Assembly: GCA_961205875.1 (NCBI GenBank)
Contig: OY540813.1
Location: 13,735,001 to 13,799,000, forward strand
Direction: 5' to 3'
Source of the DNA: Sialis fuliginosa
Lineage: Eukaryota; Arthropoda; Insecta; Megaloptera; Sialidae
Length of the DNA stretch: 64,000 nt
Shown one piece after another: positions 39,815 to 50,066 of the stretch (within the stretch, counting starts at the first letter, position 1; the number at the start of each line of letters is the position of its first letter). The translations under genes were made by a program, and so were the position numbers. Below the pieces are notes generated by a model, which ran no database searches, was not told where the DNA came from, and saw only the letters and a program-made list of their open reading frames with translations.

Positions 39815-40486
39815 AAGGTACTAGCACCAGTCTTGGATATGACCCCAGTAATGATTATTTTTGAATTAAATGTACTGAATTGGTAATATTTGTTGATATT
39901 ATTATGCCGTGTTCAGACCGAAAAAACAAAACAGCAACATCGTGTCTTTTTGACAAAAGTGCAATAAAGCCTATGCATTTTTAAATACGACGTGTTTTCA
40001 AACACCGTGTTGCTGTTTTGTTTTCTTTGGTGTGAACACCGCATTACTATTAACTGTCTTACAGCGTGATTTGACGACAATCGGCCAATAGGTGTCAAAA
40101 TGGTGGACATTTAAACTAATTATTAGTATAATTTATTTATTAATTAGTATATTATCATAACATACTTATACTTTATATTGTTTCAAATTTGACGATTCTT
40201 TCTTTTATATCTTTTGTGTCGTAGTACTTATCATTTTGCAATCATTAGCAACTGTTCATCACTGCGTGCTCATTACTGGTTTTACTTTATCCAATACAAA
40301 ATAAAAGACTATAATTTAAAAAAAAGAAACTATATTTGCGGACTTCGGTAATTAAATTGATTAAATAAAGAGTTACTTATTTTATTAGTAACATGAGTTC
40401 ATGAGAATTACAAAAAAGAAGCCCGTCAATCACAAAACCAGTAAGTCTTGCTCTTATAGCGGCCATAACTGGTACCACTACCTTAT
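39815..40486. mobile_element. Copy B of the same MITE family, with a nested PIF-type MITE
   Basis: Inverted relative to copy A, with ends TAAGGTACTAGCACCAG and the complement of TAAGGTAGTGGTACCAG; TA flanks at both ends. The block CCAATAGGTGTCAAAATGG at about 40085 mirrors copy A. It is longer than copy A mainly because of the 39905-40043 insertion and extra sequence near 40300-40380 that is also present in truncated copy C. Confidence 0.8.
39905..40043. mobile_element. PIF/Harbinger-type MITE, TSD TTA
   Basis: 139 bp with long terminal repeats TGCCGTGTTCAGACC / complement of TGCGGTGTTCACACC, followed by AAAACAAAACAGCAACA. TTA is duplicated at 39902-39904 and 40044-40046. A second copy in reverse orientation lies at 60091-60225. 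A short unique middle contains TGCATTTTTAAATACGA. Confidence 0.88.
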
Positions 40487-41986
40487 ACGTTTTTTATATA
40501 GATCATACATTTTAACAACACATTTTTTATATACAGATTAATCTAACTGTCTGTTATTTTTCTATTTAGGCTAAAATTTTATCGCTGGGCATATGTTTTT
40601 GGTAGGAACTTTTTTATTTTATAAAATGTATAAGTTATTTCCTATATGGTACTGCATTATTATTATATTATTATAGTCAATCGCATCAATTATAAATAAA
40701 CTATCCATATTTAATAGTTATAAATATATATATTTTTTAAAGATATATTTACTTTAAAAGTAAACCAAAAAAATGCAGTTGTAAAATTTTCTTAAAATAA
40801 CCCCTGATACATTTTGAAACTCAAAATTGATTATTTTCAAAAACTGTTTTACAGAAAGCCGTATCGAGTACAGAATAATGCAGAAATTTCCCTTTCTTCG
40901 ACTTTATTATTATTATAAAAATGCAGATATATTATGACATAAAATCATAAAATTGTGGTGTATCTCGACATTTTTATTCACTGCTTCATCGAACTCGAAT
41001 AATGGTAATTTTTTACGCAACTAAATTATAGGGAAATTTTACTTTTACTTGTTGTTACTACTTACTGTCTGACGGTGAGCTTATTGTTTTCCATTTCCTA
41101 GTTTTTGTGCAATGGAAATGATAAGATCTTTGTTTTATTTTTCAAAGATTCGATTCGTATGCTTGGGTTATTATTGTGACGTAAAATTCGTTTCAACACA
41201 TATATGCATTTATATTTTAATTGAAGTACGCTCTCAGTTTCTTTCTATTAATCATAAAATAATATTCATTTTATATATTTTCTAAAAATATATAAAAAGT
41301 AACAATAAATAGAGATCGAGTTCATTGCACTAATTTGAAAATTTCAACGCAGAAGATAATAAAAATTTCTCATATACCTGCAAGATAAGTACTTTTAAAC
41401 TGCGTGTAACATAAAAAGTCAAATTTCTTGATTTATGGTCAATCTATCATAGCATTTATTCTGTTTACATGATATTGTATATGAAACAAGTTTACCTCGG
41501 TCGATTAAGTGTACAGAGAGTAATGCTTTAGTACATGGTCTTAGGTTCTCTCTTTTGTGGAAATGGTCTTCACGTGTTGAATCGTACGGATGTTTTAATA
41601 TAAACTTGGAATTTTAATAGTTTCAATATTTGATTAGATGCGTTGAGAGAAATAGGTTTGTACTAAATTAATATGTTACAAATAATTTGACTCGTTGAAT
41701 GCTATTTTGGAATATTTATAAATTCTGTATGTTTATAAAATTTAAAAGCACTTGTGATTTTGAACAAGTTATATTTAAAATTCATTGATCGGGCCAATTC
41801 CTATTTAACTCCCGCTCCGATACAGTTCCGGAATTTATAAAATCTATTATCCCTAACTAATAAACTCCGGAACGAATAGATTTTATTAGTTTCGAAAGGA
41901 GTTTGTGTCAGAACTTATAAAATCTGTATTTGTTCTTTAGTTTATTAACGCCGAACTTAATAGAAGAAACTATTAACTCCTTAATC
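40487..41986. other. AT-rich intergenic DNA
   Basis: No credible gene and no repeat recognised, apart from a faint inverted pairing of GAACTTATAAAATCTG-type stretches around 41820-41960 (GGAATTTATAAAATCTATTA and relatives). Confidence 0.4.
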
Positions 41987-42490
41987 CAGGGGTTGGCAAC
42001 CTTTGTTTAAATTAACAAATAAGTTGAATAGTTAATATCTCAGCTTGGCGCGATTCTACAGACACCAACTATTTTTTAAAAATATAGTTTACATCATTAA
42101 CTTTAAGACTATCAAATGCCCTGAGACCGTCGAGACCCCCTTCCTCTATTATTAACAAATTAAAATTGATAAATTACCAAATCAATTGAATAGATAATAT
42201 CTCAGCTTGGCGCGATTCTACAGACTTGAACATTTTTTTAAAATATAGCTTACATCATTAACTTTAAGACTATCAAATGCCCTAAGACCGTCGAGACTCC
42301 CTTTCCCTATTATTAATAAATTAAAATTGATAAATTAACAAATAAGTTGAATAGTTAATATCTCAGCTAGGCGCGATCCTACAGACTCCAACTTTTTTTT
42401 AAAATATAGCTTACATCAATAACTTTAAGACTATCAAATGCTCTAAGACCGTCGAGACCCCCTTCCCCTATTATTAACAAATTAATCAAT
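41987..42490. repeat. Tandem array, 3 copies of a 162-bp unit, behind a hAT-like end
   Basis: Starts at CAGGGGTTGGCAACC, a typical hAT terminus, then three copies of a roughly 162-bp unit. The marker CAGCTTGGCGCGATTC begins at 42041, 42203 and (CAGCTAGGCGCGATCC) 42364. Each unit also carries CATCATTAACTTTAAGACT and GACCGTCGAGAC. No matching 3' hAT terminus with TSD was found, so the element may be truncated. Confidence 0.88.
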
Positions 42491-42957
42491 TTTTTCAAAT
42501 GAAAATAATTACAGTAATTCTATAAATTCCGCGATATCTATCCTTCCTTTCTATTATTTTAAACAGTAGTTTGTTGTTTTAGTTCGTCTTAATTAGACAC
42601 CATAAAGTACATTTTAATTAACATTCACAGACATGTGTTTTACTCGGATAGTGTATAATTTACATGTTGATTATCGTGCGAATTCTGCATCTATGTTACG
42701 AGAATGAATAGGTATTGTGCGTATGTAGTTAGGTATACTACCGTCCACAATTCAGGAGTTTCTTTTCAAACCTTATACTCACTGCGGTTGTTTTTTAACA
42801 CCAGGCTAATGTAGAATAGATGTGTGTATTTTGAAATATGGAGACAACCAAAAGTTTTCTCAGCAGATTTAGCAGTTGAATGTTATTATTAAAATATTGT
42901 AAACATAATTTAAATTTTACATAGTTTGTATTATGTATACATTTGTGCATTCATTAA

Positions 42958-43646
42958 CCCAGCGACCCCTGATTTTTATATATAAATATTTTTTATACAT
43001 ATAAGAAATATTAATTTTTATTAATTTAAGGATTTGATGTAAATATGTATATTTATCTACGTTTGAATAGATATTTTCCATTATTTTCGATATATATTCT
43101 ATTTACAAATTGCACGTGTATATAAATGTTCTAATAGGATTCCAACAAGAATATTTTTCGTCCGGCCCGCCATGTTTAAAAAAAATTCGATCCGGCCCGT
43201 TTCTAGAAAAGTTTGGTGACACTTGTGTACACTTCATTTTATAATTCGTGTTATTTTCTATGGATATTCACAATATTTCCTTAAAAATCAGATGCTAGTA
43301 GTGCAACAAACAAAATCTTTAACGTTATTAGTTTCATGAGTGTTTAAACGTGTTTTAATTGCTGCGAATTATTTGTGTTTCGAATTTTGTTTAAATCATA
43401 TGGGATAACTTAAATATACATATAACTTAATGTTGAAATATAATTTATCAGAAAAGCAGTCTCACACAAAATTGACTTTATATCTGCCAAATTTGTTCGC
43501 TCGAATGTACACCGTTATTTTTTTTCTAAATATAAAAAAAAGTTTTTGTTGTAATACTTATTGTTAGTTAAATATATTGTATGTGTACTTCATTTCATTT
43601 ATAAAAATCTTCTGCATGTTTTAGTTTTATTTTGGGCGTTAATGGG
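42958..43646. mobile_element. Probable piggyBac-type non-autonomous element
   Basis: TTAA at 42954-42957 and 43647-43650. The right end (complement of CCCATTAACGCCCAA) is identical over 15 bases to the left end of the 131-bp element at 23015. The left end (CCCAGCGACCCCTG) matches only in its first bases. Inside, CCGGCCCGCCATG and GATCCGGCCCG form a GC-rich patch. Non-coding. Confidence 0.6.
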
Positions 43647-45300
43647 TTAAGACAACATACGAGACGAGACAAGGCTAGGTTTAAGTAAGTCTATGCTCGT
43701 TTCGGATTTATAACTCGATCTTATTTCGTAAAAATTTAAGCCGGTAGAAAGACCGAGAAAAATCGCTTAATTAATTGTATCTAAACAATAACGAACCAAC
43801 AATTATGTTGAATACTCATTAAAAAATTTTTAAAACCGATTTTCATCAAATTCCTCATCTCGTCAAAATTTAAGTCGGTCTCGTCTCAGCATGAAGGCCT
43901 AACATAAAGGTAGTTATAAAATTTTTTGTATTGATTTTAAAGTACCTTAGGTAGGGTATGTAAATTTAAATGTTAATCTCTCGTGCAGAATAAAATTTTG
44001 GGCCCCTCATTTTTTTAGTAGATATTTTTTTAAATTTATAGTAACATTAAAAAAATCATCTTACAATTTCTGATGACCTTTTTTGGTACATATTCTTGAG
44101 AGATGAGATTCACTGGTGAAAAAGAAAATGAAGATTAGTAGAATTTCTAAAAAAAAACTTGTGTATGTATGTACTTATGTACCTGCTTATAATTTTGTAT
44201 GGTAGTGTACGTACTAGCGCGAAACATGTGGTTTTGTTTTTTATGTGAATGCATTTTCCATTTGACGTGTAAACATCGTTTTTTATGTGTTTTAATATTA
44301 CTAAAACGGTCGGAGACTTACCATCAGCAACGTTTTTGATGCTAAAAAGAATGTGATCAACTTAAGTGTTTTGCAACATGTCCCAAAAGATTTATAATCA
44401 TGTAAGGAACAAATACTCGTCAAGATAAAGACTTTGAAATGGATTTTTTCTTTATGTATTCAAGTCTATATAGGTATTTCTTTTTGTTGTGCTTGTAAAT
44501 TAAAATACTTTGATGAGAATATAGCTACATTTAATACAAAAAATGTTTTGTCTGACTTTTTTTACTTTTTAAAATTAGGGTCGTATAATTGAGTTTTTAG
44601 TACATGTTAGTACATTTACCAAAGAATATAATATGTTATTTATAATATTTTTCAGTAGATACTATACAATTAAACATTAAAAAAATGTACATTATACATA
44701 CAAATTATAAAAATATGTTAAAATATCAAAAATACTGTTATAAACGCATAGAATAAATAAACCTGCTGAATTAAAATGTATATTATTAGACCCCACTTTG
44801 TATACTTCGTTTACCATATTTCCGAAGATTCATTGAAAAACAACAAATTGTAAGACAATATTTCATTTTAAGTTGTAAATTGTCTCAACTGCATCGATTC
44901 AGTAGGCATGTGTCGCATTTTATAAGATCCCCCCCTAGATTATTAACGGAGTAACGTGAAATGATTGCCTTATTAGGGGTTACAATATTCCAACGCAGAA
45001 TCAATCTATACTGTTTCTAATTACAGCGGAAGTTAATTGTAATTAAGGAAGATATTAGATGGATCAGTACGTAAATAAATTTATAGAAAACGTTTTTCAA
45101 CATGTCTATAAAATCAATAGCTCTTTGAAAATAATTTATAAGTTAAATCAATTAAATTAATTAAGATTTTTTCATACACCATGTACAAATGGTTTCGTAT
45201 TTATATCACAAAAACAAAATTAAAAAATCCAATAACTGGTTCTTGCTTCTTGGAACCGTCAAACCACTTTTATTTCGGGAATCCCAAACAAAAACTCACT

Positions 45301-46147
45301 TAGGGTGCCCAGATTTTAGTTTTTATAAACCCTGACATGTAAATGTTTATTATGGTTCCCCTTCTCAGACTGAAAAGTATATTCAAAATTTGAATATCAC
45401 TTAATCCATTGAGTGGGGGTCTTTAGATAGGTCTCTTAAAATGCAACAAAAAATGTCTTAGGACCTTTTGATTTTAACCCTTCAATCACGATATATTTGC
45501 GTTCAAAGTCGTTATCAGAGCCCCCCCCCCTCTATTTTCTAAACTATCAATATAAAAAATCTGAAAAAATTCGAGAATGTAGCTTTTAATTAGTACTTTC
45601 AATAAAAATTATAACGAACACTGTCAAACATTTTTTTGAACCCCTCCCATAGACTGAAGAGTGTACTCACATATTTTCCCACTTGAGTGATGTGTCTTTA
45701 GATAGATTTCCTGAAATGCAACAAAAAATGTTATATAACATTTTGATTTTAACCCTTCAATCACGATATATTTGCTTTTAAATGTTATCAGAGCGTCCCC
45801 TCTCTCTAATTTTTAAATTATCAATTAAAAAAATCTGAAAAATTCAAGAATGTAGCTTGTTGTTCGTACTTTCAATGAAAATTATAACGAACACTGAGGT
45901 AAAAATAGTTAATGAAAATTTTTGAAATAACTTTTATAAATCGTAGTGAGAATGACTAAAGAACTCTATCATGTGCCCAACACGCACTTGGATGTTTTAT
46001 TTTTGTTGTTTTGGTCATCATTTTTTGACGACCTTTTTTTGTCATCATTATTACAAAACCCGGAGAAATTATAACAAAATCCGGAGCCGGGAGAAACAGT
46101 ATAGAAACCCTGAGACTCCGGGTGAAACCTGAGACCTGGTCACTCTA
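45301..46147. mobile_element. Long relative of the 36.7-kb MITE, with an internal duplication
   Basis: 847 bp, ends TAGGGTGCCCAGATTTTAG and the complement of TAGAGTGACCAGGTCTCAGG, with CCGGAGCCGGGAG near the right end. Inside, two copies of a 284-bp unit start at 45367 and 45651 (AGACTGAAAAGT / AGACTGAAGAGT; shared TTAACCCTTCAATCACGATA). No transposase ORF. Confidence 0.75.
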
Positions 46148-46261
46148 GTCACTGATATTGACTGATAATATTAGAAAATATGACTGTGAGTGAGACTTGG
46201 CTACTACAATCAACCAAAAATCTATCCTCGCTCTCCAGACTCATTTGAAGTGACACTAGGT

Positions 46262-47107
46262 CAGTGGCGTAGCAAGCATAATTGGCGCCTGGGGCACGAT
46301 ACCTTTTTGGTGCCCCCGAAAAACATAAAGTAATATAATATATAGAAAATTTAAAAAAATAATAATTTTATAATAAATTTGAATTGAAAAAAAAGGTCGT
46401 TAGTTTTTGTTTTACCTAACCTTATTTATTAAATAAAATTAGAAATTCAAATTGACACGACCAAAAAAAAAAGGTCTTCAGTTGCATATTTTGGCCTATG
46501 GCCCTTAGTAAATTGGGTTTATGCTATGCGATCCAAAAGGTTGGTCTTAGGCGGCTATTACACTATCAAAGAAATGTGATAAAATTTCTTTGATCAAAGA
46601 AATATGACAGTGTAATAAGTCAACTTTTGTAATATTTACCTTCATAATATTTCTATGATCATAGTTAATGACAGTCTCTTATATTTGATCAAAGTTTTTT
46701 GACAGATAAATCAAAATGGCGACTGCCAAGTTATCACTGACAGTTACAGTTAATATATTAATATCAATATAATCCAGCTATTATATGATAATCTTCTTAT
46801 TGATTATAAAAACTGCAATACATAGTTGTAAATTCAAACCTTGATCGCGTCAACTGACGAACATCCACACATTGATTATCAAAATACACCAAAAAAGAAG
46901 AAAATATCCCTAGATAATACTAAGAAAATATTATCAAATATTTTATGTAGTGTAATAGAACAAAATCTCATATTTTATCAAAGAAATATGATCAAATCTT
47001 TGTCAAAGATCTTTGACATATTTGTTTGATAGTGTAATAGCCGCTTTAAGGACTATTTGGCGCCCGGGACATGATAGACCCCATTGCCCCCCCTCGCTAC
47101 GCCACTG
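46262..47107. mobile_element. hAT-type element (CAGTGGCGTAGC ends) hosting a nested MITE
   Basis: 846 bp with ends CAGTGGCGTAGCAAGC and the complement of CAGTGGCGTAGCGAG, a terminus common in animal hAT elements. TSD CACTAGGT (46254-46261) and CTCTAGGT (47108-47115), 7 of 8. Subterminal GGCGCC/GGCGCCC and CCCCC blocks. Most of its interior is the second insertion at 46550-47045. Its right end lies only about 135 bp upstream of the small gene at 47244. Confidence 0.9.
46550..47045. mobile_element. Nested PIF/Harbinger-type MITE (TSD TTA)
   Basis: 496 bp inside the hAT-type element. Ends GGCGGCTATTACACTATCAAA and the complement of AGCGGCTATTACACTATCAAA. TTA at 46547-46549 and 47046-47048. Subterminal repeats of TCAAAGAAATATGA and ATCTTTGTCAAAGATC are frequent. 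The 62-codon ORF near its right end is not a transposase. Confidence 0.85.
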
Positions 47108-47159
47108 CTCTAGGTCACCTTAAGCTCACATGAACCGACAGTAAAAATAAGTCGCGAAC

Positions 47160-47168
47160 ATTTTCAGT
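47160..47168 (+). promoter_or_regulatory. Possible initiator or 3' splice site upstream of the small gene
   Basis: ATTTTCAGTA contains TCAGT, the arthropod initiator core, about 80 bp before the ATG at 47244. The same bases would also serve as an intron acceptor (TTTTCAG), in which case a 5' UTR exon lies upstream. The two readings cannot be separated from sequence. Confidence 0.3.
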
Positions 47169-47243
47169 ACCTATTAATTTTCATTTGTGTACATCGGCTA
47201 CGGTTGCCTCCTCCACTGCCGGCGGCCGCGTGGTGATTTAGCC

Positions 47244-47447
47244 ATGTCGTCAGACGTGCGCCAGTCATCGCCAGACGTTCGTTCAGATACGAGCACCGAG
47301 CAGCAACAATCTCACCCAGAGCCAGTGTTGTTTACAAACATACTCGAACAGTTCGCGTACGACTGTAATAGGTTTTCTTCGTGTATACTCGAATGTTTTT
47401 CATGCATTTTGATTTGTCGTGATTGTCAGGACCTTTGTAAAGATTAG
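47244..47447 (+). CDS. Small peptide with heptad-spaced cysteines, 67 aa, unidentified
   Basis: Single-exon frame, ATG in GCC-ATG-TCG context, stop TAG; the frame upstream contains only a GTG and then a stop, so the ATG at 47244 is the likely start. GC content is clearly higher than in the flanks, in contrast to the chance ORFs nearby. Residues 1-28 are polar (Ser, Asp, Gln; SSDVRQSSPDVRSDTSTEQQQ) and probably disordered. Residues 29-67 are hydrophobic with seven cysteines spaced C-x5-C-x3-C-x2-C-x3-C-x2-C-x3-C, which would place six of them along one face of a helix. No signal peptide or convincing membrane span. I do not recognise the family. The spacing resembles the metal-binding helices of four-helix copper-storage proteins, or a palmitoylated or disulfide-zipped helix, but that is only an analogy. 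An AATAAA near 47845 could end the transcript. Confidence 0.5.
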   Translation: MSSDVRQSSPDVRSDTSTEQQQSHPEPVLFTNILEQFAYDCNRFSSCILECFSCILICRDCQDLCKD

Positions 47448-48907
47448 TTGTATTTTCGATTTGGTGGTTTGAGTTTTTTTATTTTGGATTGGCGTACGCA
47501 ATTTTGGATTGTTTATTAGGTTTGTATTTGTTTTTATGTGTTTATAAGTTATATTTTGATATTTTTTGAATATTGATTTAAAATGTGGGTTTATATGTAA
47601 GACTGAATTGTGATGTCATATTAAATTGAACTGAAGGGGAATTATTTGTATATATTCATACAAACAATACCTAATATAAACATTTTCATTAATGTATTTT
47701 ATCTACGTTTACCCTATTAATTTCAAATAATTGTCTATACTATTTTTTAAATGTCAGTCTAATCTTCAATCTACTGTGGTTTTTTATACTTTGTTAAATT
47801 AATATTCTTTTATATACATATGTATGGTTTAGTTAACTCGATTTAAATAAACAAGTGTTATTTTAGCGAAAATTTAGAGCTGCACAATTTGAGCCAAAAA
47901 ATTAGATGCGATGACTAAATAAAAAACATTGAAAATATTAAAAAAAAACATTAAAAACTTTGCAATGAAAAAATAAAATTATCGAACCGGTAAGTCGAGG
48001 ACATTAATTTTGTCTTTAGACACTGCACAAAGTAACTTTTAGAACTGCGCATTTGAATTTAAAAGCTGTACAATAAAGTAACTCCTGTAAACAAATATGA
48101 ATATTTAAATCTTATATACGTTGTCATTATTGTATATTTTAATTTTTAATTATGTATTGAAAGTAATAATTGGTTATTAGTTAATACAGTGTTTCAACAT
48201 TATATTTTAAATAAATAGAAAAAAAATTATGTATAGTTGTCACAATCAAAATAGCTAAATAAAAATCTACATGAATAAAACTGTCATTGATATATTTACA
48301 TTATTATTAAATTTCTTTTTGGGCTACAGCTTAAAGAAAATAAATGCCATAAAAATAAATATACATTATTTTACAGCTAATCACCTAGCCATCATTTTTG
48401 ACAGATTTATCTACTTGTTGTATTTAATAAGTACATATTTTATATGAAAAGTAGTACGTATATTGCAAAAAATATATAATTATTAACTTTTTGTTAGTTG
48501 AAAATATAGATTTCAAAACTACGAAACGTAAGAAAATATTAAATTATAGTACTTGCACATGTAAAGAAACTGCAAGTAGTAGAAAACCAGTATTTAGTAT
48601 AGGAATAAACGTGAAAGTGTATTCGCGCTGTACAAATATAATATCGAGTGTTTCGTTGTTAACCCTTTTGCTGCAGCAGGTGTTTGGAATAGTGATATTC
48701 AATATAAGGTAGTTTTCAAGTCATATGAAAATATCTTGTTTGGTCTGCGGATTTGTAAATCCTAGAAATAATATGAAGGAGTTATAAACTTATAAATATG
48801 TATGCCTTTTGAACAATTTCATTTCTTTTGTAGAAAAACATACTCATAATTGAGTTCTATGAGATATAAAATAAAACCAACGGTTTATCTGAATACCTTA
48901 TACATAT
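47448..48907. other. AT-rich DNA downstream of the small gene
   Basis: Possible 3' UTR followed by featureless AT-rich sequence. The ORF at 48491-48712 lacks any recognisable domain and looks like chance. Confidence 0.4.
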
Positions 48908-49060
48908 ATACAAATTCATACTAATATTATAAATGCGAAAGTAATTATCTCTGTTTGTTACCTTTACACGGTTAAACTGCTGAACCGATTTTGATGCAAT
49001 TTGGCAGGGGGATAGCTTGCATCCTGAGGAAGGACATTGGCTACTGTGTATCTTGAAAAT
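48908..49060 (-). mobile_element. Retroposon tail fragment (insect SINE/LINE 3' region)
   Basis: On the minus strand it carries the elements CAAATTGCATCAAAATCGG, GTTAAACCGTG-type, ACAAACAGAG and TTTCGCATTTATAATATTAG in order. These form the widespread 3' region of insect retroposons and match the copy at 53190-53393 in the opposite orientation. The parent clade is uncertain. Confidence 0.65.
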
Positions 49061-49847
49061 TAATTAGATTGAAAAAAATAGATTAATATTTCTGAAAAGT
49101 ACTTGTGTTGCAAAAAGCAAAAATAATTATGAGTAGTGTATTGGCCGTTTTCAAAACACTATTAACGTTAATCCTAAACTTAACCTATAAAAGTAAATGA
49201 AAACTTCATTAAATGTGATTATTTTATACTAATTTATTATGCCCAAGATTAACAACGTATTGATGATTTCAAAACGAACGATTAACTAATCATGAATAAT
49301 TTTGCTTTATACAACCGGAGGTAAGCGTTTCAGGTATCGAAATACCAATAGAAAATCAATAAAAATGAAAGTTATGTAGTTATTATGACTTTTTAAATGT
49401 ACATCTATAAAAGGGTTAATAATATCTTATGAACATTTGATGTAGCGTTCCGGTTAATTTATTATAATATAATAAACATTGAAATAAATGTTAATATGCT
49501 TTGAAAATTATCGCCTCCTAAATCAATTAAGTTTCGATTACTGAGCATTGTTTTCAGTGTTATGTATGTTCTGCCATGGTATTTTTATTATTTTTAATTC
49601 ATGTGAATTAAAATGAATGTAGACTTAAATTTTTAACTTCTTCTTCATCCATTTTTGTCCACTAGATCGAGTTCTTTGTAGATAACTACTTCGTATATTT
49701 TGTTGTTTAGGTGTTATATGATCGTGTTTGTAAGTGTAAGCACGGGAGGAGTGGGTAATGGACCGATCATAGCAGGTCTTGACGAATAGGGAGGTCATAT
49801 TCATGGGATTATGGTCGGGATACACATTGTGTTCAAAATTTTTAATA

Positions 49848-49950
49848 AAGAAAAAAAGAAAACCGACTTCAAAAACTGTTAAATTTAGTTATAAGATACA
49901 CTTTTCAGTGTTTTTAGGGGTTTTTAAAGTCGGTTTTATTTTTTTCTTAA
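49848..49950. repeat. Short fold-back with ACCGACTT core
   Basis: AAAAAGAAAACCGACTTCAAAAAC on the left is mirrored by GTTTTTAAAGTCGGTTTTATTTTTT on the right, separated by about 50 bp. AAAACCGACTTCAAAAA is a block often seen in insect repeats. Confidence 0.65.
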
Positions 49951-50066
49951 AAAGTTTTATAACAAACAATAATTTTTGTACGTGGTGTTTTGTAATTATT
50001 ATTTCAAATATCATATTTATGAGATATTACTCTCTTCCACTTGTTATAATATGTACATATAAATAG

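Noticed and set aside
42001..42490. Regular repeat that could suggest a CRISPR array
   Set aside because: Units are 162 bp and contiguous without unique spacers, in a eukaryotic genome.
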